A stretch of DNA of 64,000 nt from Marinobacter sp. LV10R510-11A (GCF_900215155.1 NZ_LT907980.1:3906001-3970000); one strand, 5' to 3'. Shown: positions 8,377 through 18,412, counted from the stretch's first letter. Notes: generated by a model not told the origin, from the letters alone. Program-made: numbers and translations.

Positions 8377-8871
8377 TTAAAAGAAAAGCAATTGACGGAT
8401 ATTAAAATCCCATTCCAGGCTGTCCAGAAGGTTTTTCAAGGCAAGCCCCAGCTCTGTATCCCCTTCAATCATCAGGCGCCGTTGGAAAAAGAGTTGATCT
8501 GGATCCTGCTGGCGAGCAGAGAGAGTTTTGAACGCAGAGAGAGAGCCGCGAATAGTGGCTTCACCGGGGCCATCTAGCACCCGGAGCCGGCCTGCCCAAA
8601 AACCGAACGTGATGCCGGGGTGGCCCCCGTTTACTTCCAGCCGAATGCGACGGTCCTCAAAATCGTCAAACTCACCCTCGGCGATGGCTTCGGCAAAGAT
8701 TCGGTTGAGGGGCGCTTCTGCAACCAGTTGTTTTATCGGCATCGGAATAGAGCGGTCGATGGCCTCAAACAAAGGCGTTGGCGAGGGCAGGTATTCGCAA
8801 AGCAAGGCAAGAGCATCACTGACCAGGGGTTTGGCTTGCAGTGGAAGGGCAGCAGGCAGCGGGAAGGCCAT
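8377..8871 (-). CDS. ubiT: UbiT, SCP2-domain accessory factor for anaerobic ubiquinone synthesis
   Basis: Protein of 164 residues with an SCP2-like lipid-binding fold: short N-terminal helices (LCEYLPSPTPLFEAIDRSIP), then NRIFAEAIAEGEFDDFEDRRIRLEV (two pieces, about residues 55-80) and the hydrophobic-cavity strand region ending LMIEGDTELGLALKNLLDSL. UbiT binds polyprenylated ubiquinone intermediates and is needed with UbiU-UbiV for O2-independent synthesis. The start is the ATG at 8871, with GGAG seven bases upstream. It lies 70 bp downstream of narL on the same strand, so it may be read with narXL. E. coli ubiT is divergent from ubiUV; here it is separated by the nrd locus. Confidence 0.88.
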   Translation of the reverse strand: MAFPLPAALPLQAKPLVSDALALLCEYLPSPTPLFEAIDRSIPMPIKQLVAEAPLNRIFAEAIAEGEFDDFEDRRIRLEVNGGHPGITFGFWAGRLRVLDGPGEATIRGSLSAFKTLSARQQDPDQLFFQRRLMIEGDTELGLALKNLLDSLEWDFNIRQLLFF

Positions 8872-8941
8872 AATCAACTCCGGGCAGTGTATTCAGGCTG
8901 CCCAGAGTAACCAAAGTTGGCGCTGTTTGATTTGATATAGC

Positions 8942-9625
8942 TCAGGCCTTGTGCAGGCCTCCTTCCACCGCCCATACGGCGACCTCGACCCGCGAGCGCA
9001 GGTTGAGTTTTTTCAGCAGGTGTTTTACGTGCACTTTTACTGTGCCGTCGCTGATGTCCAGCTTGCGACCGATCATCTTATTAGAAAGGCCTTCAGCAAT
9101 CAGCCGCAGAATATCTTTTTCCCGCGGGGTCAGGCTGTCGAAATCCGGGCGCGAAGCTTGTTGCGGCTTGTTGGAGCGCAAAGCCTCGGCCAGAAGGATG
9201 GTCAGCCGATCACTGATAACCATTTTGCCCACAGCAGCCTGGCGCAGCTGGGCAATCATGTCCTCCGGCTCCATGTCCTTCAGAAGGTAACCGTCGGCGC
9301 CGGCGCGTAGAGCAGCGACCACGTCGTCTTCTTGATCCGACACGGTGAACATAATGATGCGGGAGCTTATGTTCAGTTCGCGCAGTTTTTTCAACGCATC
9401 AATGCCGCTGACTTCCGGCATATTGAGATCCATCAAGATGAGGTCGGGCTCAAGCTCGGTCGCCAGACGAATCCCGTCAGTGGCGTTGCTGGCCTCACCA
9501 GCCACAGCCATGTCACTCTCCATCTCAATGAGTTGTTTGATACCTTGACGCAACAGCGGGTGGTCGTCGATCAGCAATATGCTTGCGGGTGCATCGGACG
9601 GTATATCGGACGGTGTATCGGACAT
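8942..9625 (-). CDS. narL: Nitrate/nitrite response regulator NarL
   Basis: Response regulator of 227 residues. The receiver domain (about residues 15-130) shows the acidic pocket DD in LLIDDHP, phosphoacceptor Asp in [10 protein letters not shown], and Lys in [11 protein letters not shown] LuxR/NarL-type helix-turn-helix follows ([19 protein letters not shown], with [18 protein letters not shown] as recognition region). Phosphorylated by NarX, encoded 63 bp upstream on the same strand, it should bind 7-2-7 heptamer pairs; a near-consensus pair lies upstream of narG. The N-terminus has an unusual near-repeat [13 protein letters not shown], reflected in the DNA as repeated TATCGGACGGTG units. 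Confidence 0.93.
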   Translation of the reverse strand: MSDTPSDIPSDAPASILLIDDHPLLRQGIKQLIEMESDMAVAGEASNATDGIRLATELEPDLILMDLNMPEVSGIDALKKLRELNISSRIIMFTVSDQEDDVVAALRAGADGYLLKDMEPEDMIAQLRQAAVGKMVISDRLTILLAEALRSNKPQQASRPDFDSLTPREKDILRLIAEGLSNKMIGRKLDISDGTVKVHVKHLLKKLNLRSRVEVAVWAVEGGLHKA

Positions 9626-9688
9626 AGCCCTTGGGTTCCTCTCTTTTGATTGCGTAGCGGCATAGTAGAGTTGCCGCTTTTTTGATAT

Positions 9689-11548
9689 TCAGGTGCTCGA
9701 CGTCTCTGCCGGAATCAAGTGCCGGCTTTTCGGCACGAACGTCAAACTAACTTCAACGCCGCCCTCATCACGGTTATGCACGGTAACCTGACCGCCCAAC
9801 GTGCGTGCGCGATCCTGCATGATGATCAGGCCGTAATGGTTGATGGGTTGTCCAACCGCCGGCAGCCCTTTGCCGTTATCCCGTATTATTGCCTTTACTT
9901 GGGGCGACTCAAACACCACTTCTACCAAAATATCGGTTGCATCGGCGTGTTTAACAGCGTTGGCCAAGCCCTCACGCACAATCTGCAGCGTGTGAATTTC
10001 CTCGTTGGGGGATAATGCCTGTGGTGGCAGGTTGTAAACCAGCCTTACGGCTTTACCCAGCCGTCCTGAAAACTCCTCGATGGTTTTGCGCAGCGCGGTA
10101 GCTAGGTCCGGCGTATCTAGCTTCAGCCTGAACGTGGCCAACAACTCCCGGAGCTGACGGTAGGCGCTGCTCAGCCCCGTGCTCAGTTCGTCCAATATCG
10201 CCTCGTGGGCGTTTTTCTGGTCACCCTCAATATTCAGCCGACGCAGGCGGGCGACCTGCATTTTCAAGTAAGACAGTGATTGGGCCAGGGAATCGTGCAG
10301 TTCCCGGGCGATCACCGTGCGCTCTTCAGCCAGCGTAAGCTGTTGCTCTTCGGTAATCTGCCGCTCGAGGAAAATAGCGGTCGCCAGCTGGTCGCTGAGT
10401 GTCTCCAGTAGGCGACGAGCCGTGTCCGAAAGACCTTTATCAGCAGGGTACCACACCTCCAGAGTGCCAAGGAGTGAGCTTGAAGTCCGGATAGGCAGTA
10501 GTAGTCTGCGGCCGTCGTGTTCTTCTATGGGCAGCTCGTCATAGATTTCGGGCGTTACCAGGCAGGCGTTGCAGTGGTGGTCACGACAGTAGAAGGGGCG
10601 TTCTATCGAGGCAGTTGTCACCGCCTGAACGGGTTCCGTCGACTCTTTATCGTGTAGGTAAAGCAAGATGGGGCCTATGCCCAGAAGCTGCTCGAATTCT
10701 TGCAGCATTGGAACCGCGCCACTGCACAGATCGTGATTGGCAAACAGGCTACGGCTGGCGGCATGGAGCAGCTGAAGGCCGGCGTGGCTTTCTTCCAGCT
10801 CTTCGGTTTTGCTGCGGGCGCGCTCTTCAAGTTCGTAGTAGGTGAGTGCCAGTTCGCTGCTCATCTGGTCAAACGCGCTGCCAAGTTGTGCCAGTTCGTC
10901 GCTTCCTTGCAGGTTCGCCTTGCGGGAAAAGTCCTGTTCGCCAACGGCTTTTGCAATGCCGACCAGTTTGCGCAGCGGCTTGAGTACCCGGCTTCTGAGA
11001 TCAACGAACAATGCAATGATAATCAATATGGAGAAGGCTAGGCTGATCATCTGAATAAGGTGTAGCAGGCCTATTCTTGCCTCGGTTCGCCGCTCAAGCA
11101 TGCTTACAAGTTGATTTACCGAATCTACGTAGCTTTCTGTGGCAGCAAACATGTGTGCGTTGGCGGGCGACCCTTGCGGATAATTTTCCAAATCTGGGCG
11201 CAGGGTCTGCTCCCAGTATGCCCTGATGGCTCGGTACTGTTTTGCTAACGGGTGATCGGCGGCGCTGGGAATTGCCCGTGCAATCGACGGGTCTGTCAGG
11301 CTGGCTTCATAGCTGGACACAAGGCTTTTGATATCACCACCTGGGGAATGGTTACCGCCCGGGCCCACAGCATGGGCCAGCAGCTGGAACGCGCCCATAC
11401 GCAATGCGCCCGCCAGATTGATAGCCGTTGCATTCCCTTCAATACTTTTTGAAACCGCAAGCGTTGTAGCCATGCTGACAAGTGATGTCAGGACAACGGC
11501 ACTCACAACGAGGGCAATCCGATTAACAAGAGGGCTTCTGGATTTCAT
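9689..11548 (-). CDS. narX: Nitrate/nitrite sensor histidine kinase NarX
   Basis: Inner-membrane sensor kinase of 619 residues, partner of NarL. Seen in order: TM1 (about residues 10-30); a periplasmic P-box-like segment NATAINLAGALRMGAFQLL that in NarX/NarQ binds nitrate and nitrite, with the conserved Arg; TM2 (about 160-182); HAMP; a coiled signalling helix; a central module with the cysteine cluster CRDHHCNACL typical of NarX; the HisKA_3 dimerisation motif ERTVIARELHDSLAQSL with the phospho-accepting His; and HATPase_c (REGLANAVKHA, DNGKGLP). It is divergent from narK across a 154-bp region that holds a candidate FNR/DNR box. narL follows on the same strand. Confidence 0.94.
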   Translation of the reverse strand: MKSRSPLVNRIALVVSAVVLTSLVSMATTLAVSKSIEGNATAINLAGALRMGAFQLLAHAVGPGGNHSPGGDIKSLVSSYEASLTDPSIARAIPSAADHPLAKQYRAIRAYWEQTLRPDLENYPQGSPANAHMFAATESYVDSVNQLVSMLERRTEARIGLLHLIQMISLAFSILIIIALFVDLRSRVLKPLRKLVGIAKAVGEQDFSRKANLQGSDELAQLGSAFDQMSSELALTYYELEERARSKTEELEESHAGLQLLHAASRSLFANHDLCSGAVPMLQEFEQLLGIGPILLYLHDKESTEPVQAVTTASIERPFYCRDHHCNACLVTPEIYDELPIEEHDGRRLLLPIRTSSSLLGTLEVWYPADKGLSDTARRLLETLSDQLATAIFLERQITEEQQLTLAEERTVIARELHDSLAQSLSYLKMQVARLRRLNIEGDQKNAHEAILDELSTGLSSAYRQLRELLATFRLKLDTPDLATALRKTIEEFSGRLGKAVRLVYNLPPQALSPNEEIHTLQIVREGLANAVKHADATDILVEVVFESPQVKAIIRDNGKGLPAVGQPINHYGLIIMQDRARTLGGQVTVHNRDEGGVEVSLTFVPKSRHLIPAETSST

Positions 11549-11586
11549 TGAGTCTCGTTTTGCAGTCGCCGGGCTTGTGTACCTCT

Positions 11587-11600
11587 TTGAGGATAGTCAA
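11587..11600 (+). promoter_or_regulatory. Candidate FNR/DNR box and promoter between narX and narK
   Basis: TTGAG-GATA-GTCAA differs from the TTGAT-N4-GTCAA form at one position. Its centre is 42-43 bp upstream of a start point near 11636 set by a -10-like CATAGT (11625-11630), the class II position for narK. It could instead or also act on narX. Confidence 0.6.
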
Positions 11601-11702
11601 TTACCCCAATGGTCAGTATCCCATCATAGTCTTTGACCCGTGCTAGGGCAAAAGCTGAAGCTAAAAGGCAGCTTTTAGTAATGTTCATAAGGGTATTAAC
11701 GG

Positions 11703-12971
11703 ATGAAGTCAGAGGCGGATCAGGAGGATGAGCGGCTGGCATCGCTTGCCGTTATTCTGCCGCTTGCGGTGATGGGCTTTGTCATTGCAGCCGGTTGCTG
11801 GACGCTGTTTGCGGTTGCGGGAATACATGTTAGGGGTGAATTAAACCTCAGCAACCTGCAGTTCGGGTTGCTGCTTGCTATGCCCATGGCTGTTAGCGCG
11901 CTGCTAGCTGTTCCGGCCGGGCTAGCGGCCCGGAAATTTGGTGCCCGCCGTATTATGCTCATTTGCCTTGCCGGGCTTGCCGTCTGCATGGTGATTTTGC
12001 TGACTACGGATACGTTTCTCGGATACCTGTTAGCGGCTGGCGGGCTCGGGCTCGCCGGTGGATTCTACAGCGCCGGGCTACAGTTTGTGACCAGCAACTG
12101 CCAGCGCGATCGGCTTGGCCTTGTGCTTGGTGTGTTTGGCGCGGGTGTTACCGGTGCCGGGTTCACCTACTACCTTGTTCCTCTGTTTCATGAAGCCTTC
12201 TCTTGGCACGGCGTTCCGCTGGCCTATCTGATTGTTCTTTTACTTGTGCTTGCGCTTCTTTTGCTGCTTACAGATTCAGAGGATGCGAGCGCCGATCCGG
12301 AAATTGAAACCTCTCTCAGGATATTGTTCGGGCGCCTCAGGCAGCAGGGCATTTGGCAGCTAGGCGCCTATTTCGGGGTGATTGCGGGAAGCTTTTTTGC
12401 TCTGGCGCTGTGGCTTCCAGACTATCTTTCCGCGCAGTTTGATCTGCAGGTGCAGTCTGGCGCCAGGCTTGCACAGTGGTTCATTATTCCCGGTGCGTTG
12501 GCTCAGATTCTTGGCGGGGGGCTGTCTGATCACTTTGGTAGCCCGAAGGTCGTTGGGCGATCACTGCTCATGGCCCTAGTGGCCCTGCTGGTGTTGTCTT
12601 ATCCGCCCATGACGCTATTCATACGAGGTGTGGAGGCAACCATTGAGGTTGAATACGCCTTGTCTATGAGTGTTGAAAGTATCTTTGTAGTAGTGCTCGG
12701 CATGGCGCTTGGATGTGCCATGGGTGGCCTGCAGAGAATGGTGATTATTGAAAGTCGTCAAAATGCGGCGTTTGTTGCCGGGCTGCTGCTGGTCAGCGCC
12801 TGCTCTGTGGCGTTCCTGCTGCCAGTTATTTTTGGTGCGGTGAATCACTGGCTGGGTGTGCGCAGTGCTGTGTTTATGATTCTGTTCCTGCTGCTTTGTA
12901 TCTGCCAGATTATGTTTGGTCGTTTCAGTCGTCGCCACGAACGTCAGGCCCTTCTCCAGCCGGGGATATAA
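11703..12971 (+). CDS. narK: NarK-type nitrate/nitrite transporter (MFS)
   Basis: Major facilitator of 422 residues with 12 predicted membrane helices. It should bring in nitrate, by proton symport or nitrite antiport, for the cytoplasm-facing NarG site. The first half has the MFS loop AARKFGARRIML and the glycine-rich helix GLGLAGGFYSAGLQF followed by DRLGLVLGVFGAG, corresponding to the NarK nitrate signature; the second half has GGGLSDHFGSPK. A roughly 40-residue loop near residues 310-330 (RGVEATIEVEYALSMSVES) between helices is longer than usual for NarK. It lies downstream of the FNR-like box and 119 bp before narG, the common narK-narGHJI arrangement. The subtype (NarK1 or NarK2) cannot be decided by eye. 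Confidence 0.88.
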   Translation: MKSEADQEDERLASLAVILPLAVMGFVIAAGCWTLFAVAGIHVRGELNLSNLQFGLLLAMPMAVSALLAVPAGLAARKFGARRIMLICLAGLAVCMVILLTTDTFLGYLLAAGGLGLAGGFYSAGLQFVTSNCQRDRLGLVLGVFGAGVTGAGFTYYLVPLFHEAFSWHGVPLAYLIVLLLVLALLLLLTDSEDASADPEIETSLRILFGRLRQQGIWQLGAYFGVIAGSFFALALWLPDYLSAQFDLQVQSGARLAQWFIIPGALAQILGGGLSDHFGSPKVVGRSLLMALVALLVLSYPPMTLFIRGVEATIEVEYALSMSVESIFVVVLGMALGCAMGGLQRMVIIESRQNAAFVAGLLLVSACSVAFLLPVIFGAVNHWLGVRSAVFMILFLLLCICQIMFGRFSRRHERQALLQPGI

Positions 12972-12977
12972 GCTGCT

Positions 12978-12993
12978 TACCCCTTCAGTGGTA
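12978..12993 (+). promoter_or_regulatory. NarL 7-2-7 binding site upstream of narG
   Basis: TACCCCT-TC-AGTGGTA matches the inverted heptamer consensus TACYYMT-NN-AKKRGTA at every position. It begins 6 bp after the narK stop and is about 105 bp upstream of the narG ATG. This suggests a nitrate-controlled promoter inside the narK-narG interval in addition to read-through from narK. No convincing -10/-35 pair was seen in 12,994-13,090. Confidence 0.75.
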
Positions 12994-13090
12994 GGCGCGG
13001 GTTATGAGGTAGTAACCACGCAGATTTCAGGGTTGTTCTGCCACACAATGGTCTCAAATCGGAAAACGATCCGGCATACGGAGAGAGACC

Positions 13091-16000
13091 ATGAGTCATT
13101 TGATCGACAAGCTGAGCTACTTCAGCAAAAAGCGTGAATCGTTCGCGAACGGCCACGGCGAAACCCACGATGTAAATCGTGACTGGGAAGACAGCTACCG
13201 CCAGCGCTGGCAGCACGACAAAATTGTACGCTCCACCCACGGCGTAAACTGCACCGGTTCCTGCAGCTGGAAAATCTACGTTAAGAATGGCCTGGTCACC
13301 TGGGAAACCCAGCAAACCGACTACCCCCGCACCCGCCCGGATCTGCCAAACCACGAACCCCGTGGCTGCCCTCGTGGCGCCAGCTATTCCTGGTACATGT
13401 ACAGCGCCAACCGCCTGAAGTACCCACTGATGCGCAAGCATTTGATGAAGCTGTGGCGCGCCGCCCGCATTCAGTTCAACGATCCGGTAGACGCTTGGGC
13501 CTCCATTGTGGAAGACCCGAAGAAAACTGCCGAGTACAAACCCCGCCGCGGTATGGGCGGTTTTGTGCGCGCGGACTGGAATGAAGTTAACGAGCTGATT
13601 GGTGCGGCTAACGTTTACACCGCTAAAAAGCATGGCCCCGATCGCATTATCGGCTTCTCGCCCATACCCGCAATGTCGATGATTTCATACGCGGCCGGTA
13701 GCCGTTACCTGTCGTTGATTGGTGGCGTGAACCTGAGCTTCTATGATTGGTACTGCGACTTGCCGCCGGCCTCCCCGCAAACTTGGGGTGAGCAGACCGA
13801 CGTTCCTGAATCGGCAGACTGGTACAACTCCAGCTACATTATTGCCTGGGGCTCCAACGTGCCTCAGACTCGTACTCCGGACGCGCACTTTTTTACCGAA
13901 GTACGCTACAAAGGCACCAAGACTGTTGCCATTACCCCGGATTATGCCGAGGTCTCCAAGCTATCAGACGAGTGGCTGAACCCCAAGCAGGGCACGGATG
14001 CGGCTCTGGGCATGGCCATGGGTCATGTCATCTTGAAAGAATTCCACATCGACAATCCCAGCGAATACTTCACGGACTACGTGCGTCGTTACACCGACAT
14101 GCCGTACCTGGTGAAGCTGGATAAGTTGGAAGACGGCCGTTATGTACCTGGCCGGTTCCTGCGCGCCAGCGATCTGGTGGGTGGCCTGGGTGAAGAGAAC
14201 AACCCGGAATGGAAAACCATTGCCATTGACGAAACCACCAACCAGTTGACGGCGCCCAACGGCTCCATCGGCTATCGCTGGGGTGAAAAGGGCAAGTGGA
14301 ACCTGAAGCAGACTGCCAAAACCGAAGACGTGAACCTGCAGCTGTCGATGGTTGAAAAACACGATGAAGTGGTCGATGTTGCCTTCCCGTACTTCGGTGG
14401 CATCAAGCACGATCATTTCAAATCGGTTGAAATCAGCGACACCCTGACCCACAAGTTGGGCAGTCGCAAAGTAGAGTTGGCTGACGGCGGCGAGACTCTT
14501 GTAGTCACCGTGTACGACTTAATGATCGCAAACTACGGCATTAGCCGTGGTTTGGGTGACGATGACGGCGCAACTTCCTATGATCAAGTTAAGCCATACA
14601 CGCCAGCCTGGCAGGAAAAAATTACCGGAGTACCCGCGCACAAAGTAGCGCGTATTGCCCGTGAGTTTGCTGAGACCGCCCACAAAACCAAGGGTCGTTC
14701 CATGATTATCGTGGGTGCCGGTATGAACCACTGGTACCACATGGACATGAACTACCGCGCCCTGATCAACATGTTGGTCATGTGCGGCTGTGTCGGCCAG
14801 AGCGGTGGTGGCTGGGCCCACTATGTAGGCCAGGAAAAACTGCGCCCGCAAACCGGTTGGCAGCCGTTGGCGTTTGGCCTGGACTGGCAGCGCCCGTCGC
14901 GCCAGATGAACGGTACGTCGTTCTTCTACGCTCACTCCGGACAGTGGCGTTACGAGAAGCTGGATGTGAGCGAGATCCTGTCACCACTGGCCGACAAGTC
15001 CAAGTTTGGTGGCAGCCTGATCGACTACAACGTGCGTGCCGAGCGCATGGGCTGGTTGCCATCTGCACCGCAGTTTAACCGCAACCCGTTGGGCATAGCA
15101 GCCGAGGCTGAGAAAGCCGGCATGGAAGTGCCAGAGTATGTTACTCAGTCGCTGAAAGACGGCTCGCTGGCATTTGCGTCGGAAGACCCAGAAGCACCGG
15201 AAAACCACCCGCGTAACATGTTTATCTGGCGTTCTAACCTGCTGGGCTCCTCGGGTAAGGGTCACGAGTACCTGCTCAAGTACCTGCTAGGAACCACCAG
15301 CGGTCTGCAAGGCAAAGATCTGGGTCACAACGGAGGTGTTAAACCGCAGGAAGTGAAATGGCACGAAGAGGCGCCGGAAGGCAAGCTCGACTTGCTGGTC
15401 ACTCTGGACTTCCGCATGTCCACCACCTGCCTGTATTCAGACATAGTTCTGCCGACAGCGACGTGGTACGAGAAGAACGACCTGAATACGTCAGACATGC
15501 ACCCGTTCATTCACCCGCTGACAGCGGCCACCGATCCGGCGTGGGAGTCCCGCAGCGACTGGGAAATTTACAAAGGCATTGCCAAGTCCTTCTCGAAAGC
15601 ATCCGAAGGCCACCTGGGTGTCCAGAAAGACGTGGTCACCGTGCCGCTGATGCACGATGCACCGGCCGAGCTGGGCCAGCCGTTTGACGTGAAAGATTGG
15701 AAGAAAGGCGAGTGCGAGCTAATTCCAGGAAAAACGGCCCCGAACTTCGTGACTGTAGAGCGGGATTTCCCGAACACCTACGCTCGATTCACCTCCCTTG
15801 GCCCGCTGTTGGACACGCTGGGTAACGGCGGCAAGGGTATTAATTGGAATACCGAGAAGGAAGTCAGCTTCCTGAAAGAACTGAACTATACCCACCTTGA
15901 GGGTGCTAACGCGGGCCGGCCGAAGATTGAAAGTGCCATTGATGCAGCAGAAGTGATTCTGACTCTGGCGCCGGAAACCAATGGCCACGTGGCGGTGAAA

Positions 16001-16834
16001 GCCTGGGCTGCGCTCTCGGAGTTCACCGGACTGGATCACAGCCACCTGGCGGCGGGTAAGGCGCACGAAGCAATTCGTTTCCGCGACATCGTGGCGCAGC
16101 CGCGCAAGATCATCTCCAGCCCCACCTGGTCTGGCCTGGAAGACGATCACGTGTCTTACAGCGCCGGCTACACCAACGTGCATGAGCTGATTCCCTGGCG
16201 CACGCTGACGGGTCGCCAACAGTTCTATATGGATCACGAGTGGATGCGTGCCTTCGGTGAAAGCCTGCTGGTGTATCGCCCGCCGATCAACACCAAGGCT
16301 GCGGCACCGCTGTTAAACGCCAAGCCCAATGGCAACCCCGAGAAGGCGCTGAACTTCCTCACGCCGCACCAGAAGTGGGGTATCCACAGCACCTACAGCG
16401 ACAACCTGCTGATGCTGACCTTGTCTCGCGGCGGCCCTGTCGTGTGGTTGAGTGAAGACGATGCCCGGGATATAGGTGTGGAAGACAACGATTGGGTAGA
16501 AGTGTTCAACGCCAACGGCGCCTTGTCGGCGCGGGCGGTGGTCAGCCAGCGGGTAATGCCGGGCATGATGATGATGTACCACGCTCAGGAACGGATCGTG
16601 AACATTCCCGGCTCGGAAATTACTGGTAGCCGCGGTGGTATCCACAACTCGGTTACCCGGGTATGCCCAAAACCCACTCATATGATTGGTGGTTACGCGC
16701 AGTTCTCATACGGCTTCAACTATTACGGCACCGTAGGTTCCAACCGCGACGAGTTCGTTGTGGTGCGCAAAATGAAGAACGTTGACTGGCTTGATGGCGA
16801 GGGCAACGACACTGTTCAGGAGGCTGTAAAATGA
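13091..16834 (+). CDS. narG: Respiratory nitrate reductase alpha subunit NarG
   Basis: Catalytic molybdopterin subunit (1247 residues, the usual NarG length) of the membrane-bound quinol:nitrate oxidoreductase, facing the cytoplasm. The FS0 [4Fe-4S] ligands are seen as His50, Cys54, Cys58 (STHGVNCTGSCSW) and Cys93 (RGCPRG). The substrate-channel region NLSFYDWYCDLPPASP contains the Asp that coordinates Mo in NarG enzymes. The N-terminus (MSHLIDKLSYFSKKRESF) is the vestigial Tat-like leader that binds NarJ rather than being cleaved. The gene overlaps narH by 4 bp (ATGA). The ribosome site is GGAGAGAG just before the ATG. Confidence 0.97.
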   Translation: MSHLIDKLSYFSKKRESFANGHGETHDVNRDWEDSYRQRWQHDKIVRSTHGVNCTGSCSWKIYVKNGLVTWETQQTDYPRTRPDLPNHEPRGCPRGASYSWYMYSANRLKYPLMRKHLMKLWRAARIQFNDPVDAWASIVEDPKKTAEYKPRRGMGGFVRADWNEVNELIGAANVYTAKKHGPDRIIGFSPIPAMSMISYAAGSRYLSLIGGVNLSFYDWYCDLPPASPQTWGEQTDVPESADWYNSSYIIAWGSNVPQTRTPDAHFFTEVRYKGTKTVAITPDYAEVSKLSDEWLNPKQGTDAALGMAMGHVILKEFHIDNPSEYFTDYVRRYTDMPYLVKLDKLEDGRYVPGRFLRASDLVGGLGEENNPEWKTIAIDETTNQLTAPNGSIGYRWGEKGKWNLKQTAKTEDVNLQLSMVEKHDEVVDVAFPYFGGIKHDHFKSVEISDTLTHKLGSRKVELADGGETLVVTVYDLMIANYGISRGLGDDDGATSYDQVKPYTPAWQEKITGVPAHKVARIAREFAETAHKTKGRSMIIVGAGMNHWYHMDMNYRALINMLVMCGCVGQSGGGWAHYVGQEKLRPQTGWQPLAFGLDWQRPSRQMNGTSFFYAHSGQWRYEKLDVSEILSPLADKSKFGGSLIDYNVRAERMGWLPSAPQFNRNPLGIAAEAEKAGMEVPEYVTQSLKDGSLAFASEDPEAPENHPRNMFIWRSNLLGSSGKGHEYLLKYLLGTTSGLQGKDLGHNGGVKPQEVKWHEEAPEGKLDLLVTLDFRMSTTCLYSDIVLPTATWYEKNDLNTSDMHPFIHPLTAATDPAWESRSDWEIYKGIAKSFSKASEGHLGVQKDVVTVPLMHDAPAELGQPFDVKDWKKGECELIPGKTAPNFVTVERDFPNTYARFTSLGPLLDTLGNGGKGINWNTEKEVSFLKELNYTHLEGANAGRPKIESAIDAAEVILTLAPETNGHVAVKAWAALSEFTGLDHSHLAAGKAHEAIRFRDIVAQPRKIISSPTWSGLEDDHVSYSAGYTNVHELIPWRTLTGRQQFYMDHEWMRAFGESLLVYRPPINTKAAAPLLNAKPNGNPEKALNFLTPHQKWGIHSTYSDNLLMLTLSRGGPVVWLSEDDARDIGVEDNDWVEVFNANGALSARAVVSQRVMPGMMMMYHAQERIVNIPGSEITGSRGGIHNSVTRVCPKPTHMIGGYAQFSYGFNYYGTVGSNRDEFVVVRKMKNVDWLDGEGNDTVQEAVK

Positions 16835-18402
16835 AGATCCGTTCCCAAGTAGGCATGGTGCTGAACCTGGACAAGTGTATTGGTTGCCATACCTGTTCAG
16901 TGACCTGCAAAAACGTGTGGACCAGCCGTGAAGGCATGGAGTACGCCTGGTTCAATAACGTCGAAACCAAGCCCGGCATTGGCTACCCGAAAGAGTGGGA
17001 AAACCAAGATAAGTGGAAAGGCGGCTGGATGCGTGAGGCCAGTGGCAAAATCCGCCCTCGCATCGGTGGTCGCTTCCGGGTGTTGGCGAACATTTTCGCT
17101 AACCCGGATTTGCCAGAAATTGACGATTACTACGAGCCATTCGATTTCGACTATCAACACCTGCACACGGCCGGCGACAGCAAGCACCAGCCGGTTGCAC
17201 GGCCGCGCTCGCTGATCACAGGCAAGCGCATGCAGAAAATCGAATGGGGCCCGAACTGGGAAGAGATTCTCGGTACCGAGTTCGCCAAGCGTCGCAAAGA
17301 CAAGAATTTCGATAAAATTCAGGCTGATATTTACGGCGAGTTTGAAAACACCTTCATGATGTATCTGCCGCGCCTATGTGAGCACTGTCTGAACCCGACG
17401 TGTGTAGCTGCGTGCCCCAGTGGCGCTATCTACAAGCGTGAAGAAGACGGCATCGTACTGATCGACCAGGACAAGTGTCGTGGCTGGCGGATGTGTGTGT
17501 CTGGTTGCCCGTACAAGAAAATCTACTTCAACTGGAAAACCGGTAAGTCTGAAAAGTGTATTTTCTGCTACCCGCGCATTGAAGCCGGTATGCCGACCGT
17601 ATGCTCCGAGACCTGCGTAGGCCGTATCCGTTACCTGGGCGTGCTGCTTTACGACGCCGACCGCATCGAAGAAGTGGCCAGTGCCCCGGGCGAGCACGAG
17701 CTGTACGAGAAGCAGCTGGAGATCTTCCTCGACCCGAACGATCCGAAAGTGATCGAGCAGGCGACGAAGGATGGCGTACCCATGAACGTTATCCAGGCTG
17801 CCCAGCGCAGCCCGGTGTACAAAATGGCGGTTGAGTGGAAACTCGCTCTGCCTCTGCACCCGGAATACCGCACTCTACCCATGGTCTGGTACGTGCCACC
17901 TCTGAGCCCAATCCAGTCCGCAGCGGAAGCTGGAGAGGTTGAGTTCGACGGCGTGTTGCCGAAAATCGAAAGTTTGCGCATTCCGGTGAAGTACTTAGCC
18001 AACTTGCTGACCGCAGGTGACGAAAAACCGATTGTGCGGGCGCTCAAACGCATTATGGCCATGCGCCTGTACAAGCGTGCGGAAACCGTAGACGGCATTG
18101 AAGACTTACGGGCATTGCAAGAAGTCGGCCTCACCAAAGCCCAGGCCGATGAGATGTATCGCTATTTGGCTATCGCCGACTATGAAGATCGCTTCGTGAT
18201 ACCCACGGGCCATCGCGAGCTGGCCAAACAAGCCTTCCCTGACGCACATGGTGAACGCGGTGGTTGTGGCTTCAGCTTCGGCGACGGCTGCAGCGGCAGC
18301 GACAGTGAATTCAATATGTTCGGCGGCCGCAAGCAGACCACCACCATGGTGCAGAAATTGACCACGGTGAAGCAAGTCGACCCGAAACAGCTGCAGAAAT
18401 AA
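16831..18402 (+). CDS. narH: Respiratory nitrate reductase beta subunit NarH
   Basis: Electron-transfer subunit of 523 residues with four Fe-S clusters, linking NarI hemes to NarG. Cysteine groups seen: CIGCHTCSVTC (about residues 16-26), CEHCLNPTCVAACP, DKCRGWRMCVSGCP and CIFCYPRIEAGMPTVC. The Trp in CRGWRMC replaces a cysteine and marks the [3Fe-4S] cluster typical of NarH. The C-terminal segment is rich in Gly and Ser (GGCGFSFGDGCSGSDSE). The start overlaps the narG stop; narJ follows after 10 bp with a strong AAGGAGG. Confidence 0.97.
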   Translation: MKIRSQVGMVLNLDKCIGCHTCSVTCKNVWTSREGMEYAWFNNVETKPGIGYPKEWENQDKWKGGWMREASGKIRPRIGGRFRVLANIFANPDLPEIDDYYEPFDFDYQHLHTAGDSKHQPVARPRSLITGKRMQKIEWGPNWEEILGTEFAKRRKDKNFDKIQADIYGEFENTFMMYLPRLCEHCLNPTCVAACPSGAIYKREEDGIVLIDQDKCRGWRMCVSGCPYKKIYFNWKTGKSEKCIFCYPRIEAGMPTVCSETCVGRIRYLGVLLYDADRIEEVASAPGEHELYEKQLEIFLDPNDPKVIEQATKDGVPMNVIQAAQRSPVYKMAVEWKLALPLHPEYRTLPMVWYVPPLSPIQSAAEAGEVEFDGVLPKIESLRIPVKYLANLLTAGDEKPIVRALKRIMAMRLYKRAETVDGIEDLRALQEVGLTKAQADEMYRYLAIADYEDRFVIPTGHRELAKQAFPDAHGERGGCGFSFGDGCSGSDSEFNMFGGRKQTTTMVQKLTTVKQVDPKQLQK

Positions 18403-18412
18403 GGAGGCCTCT

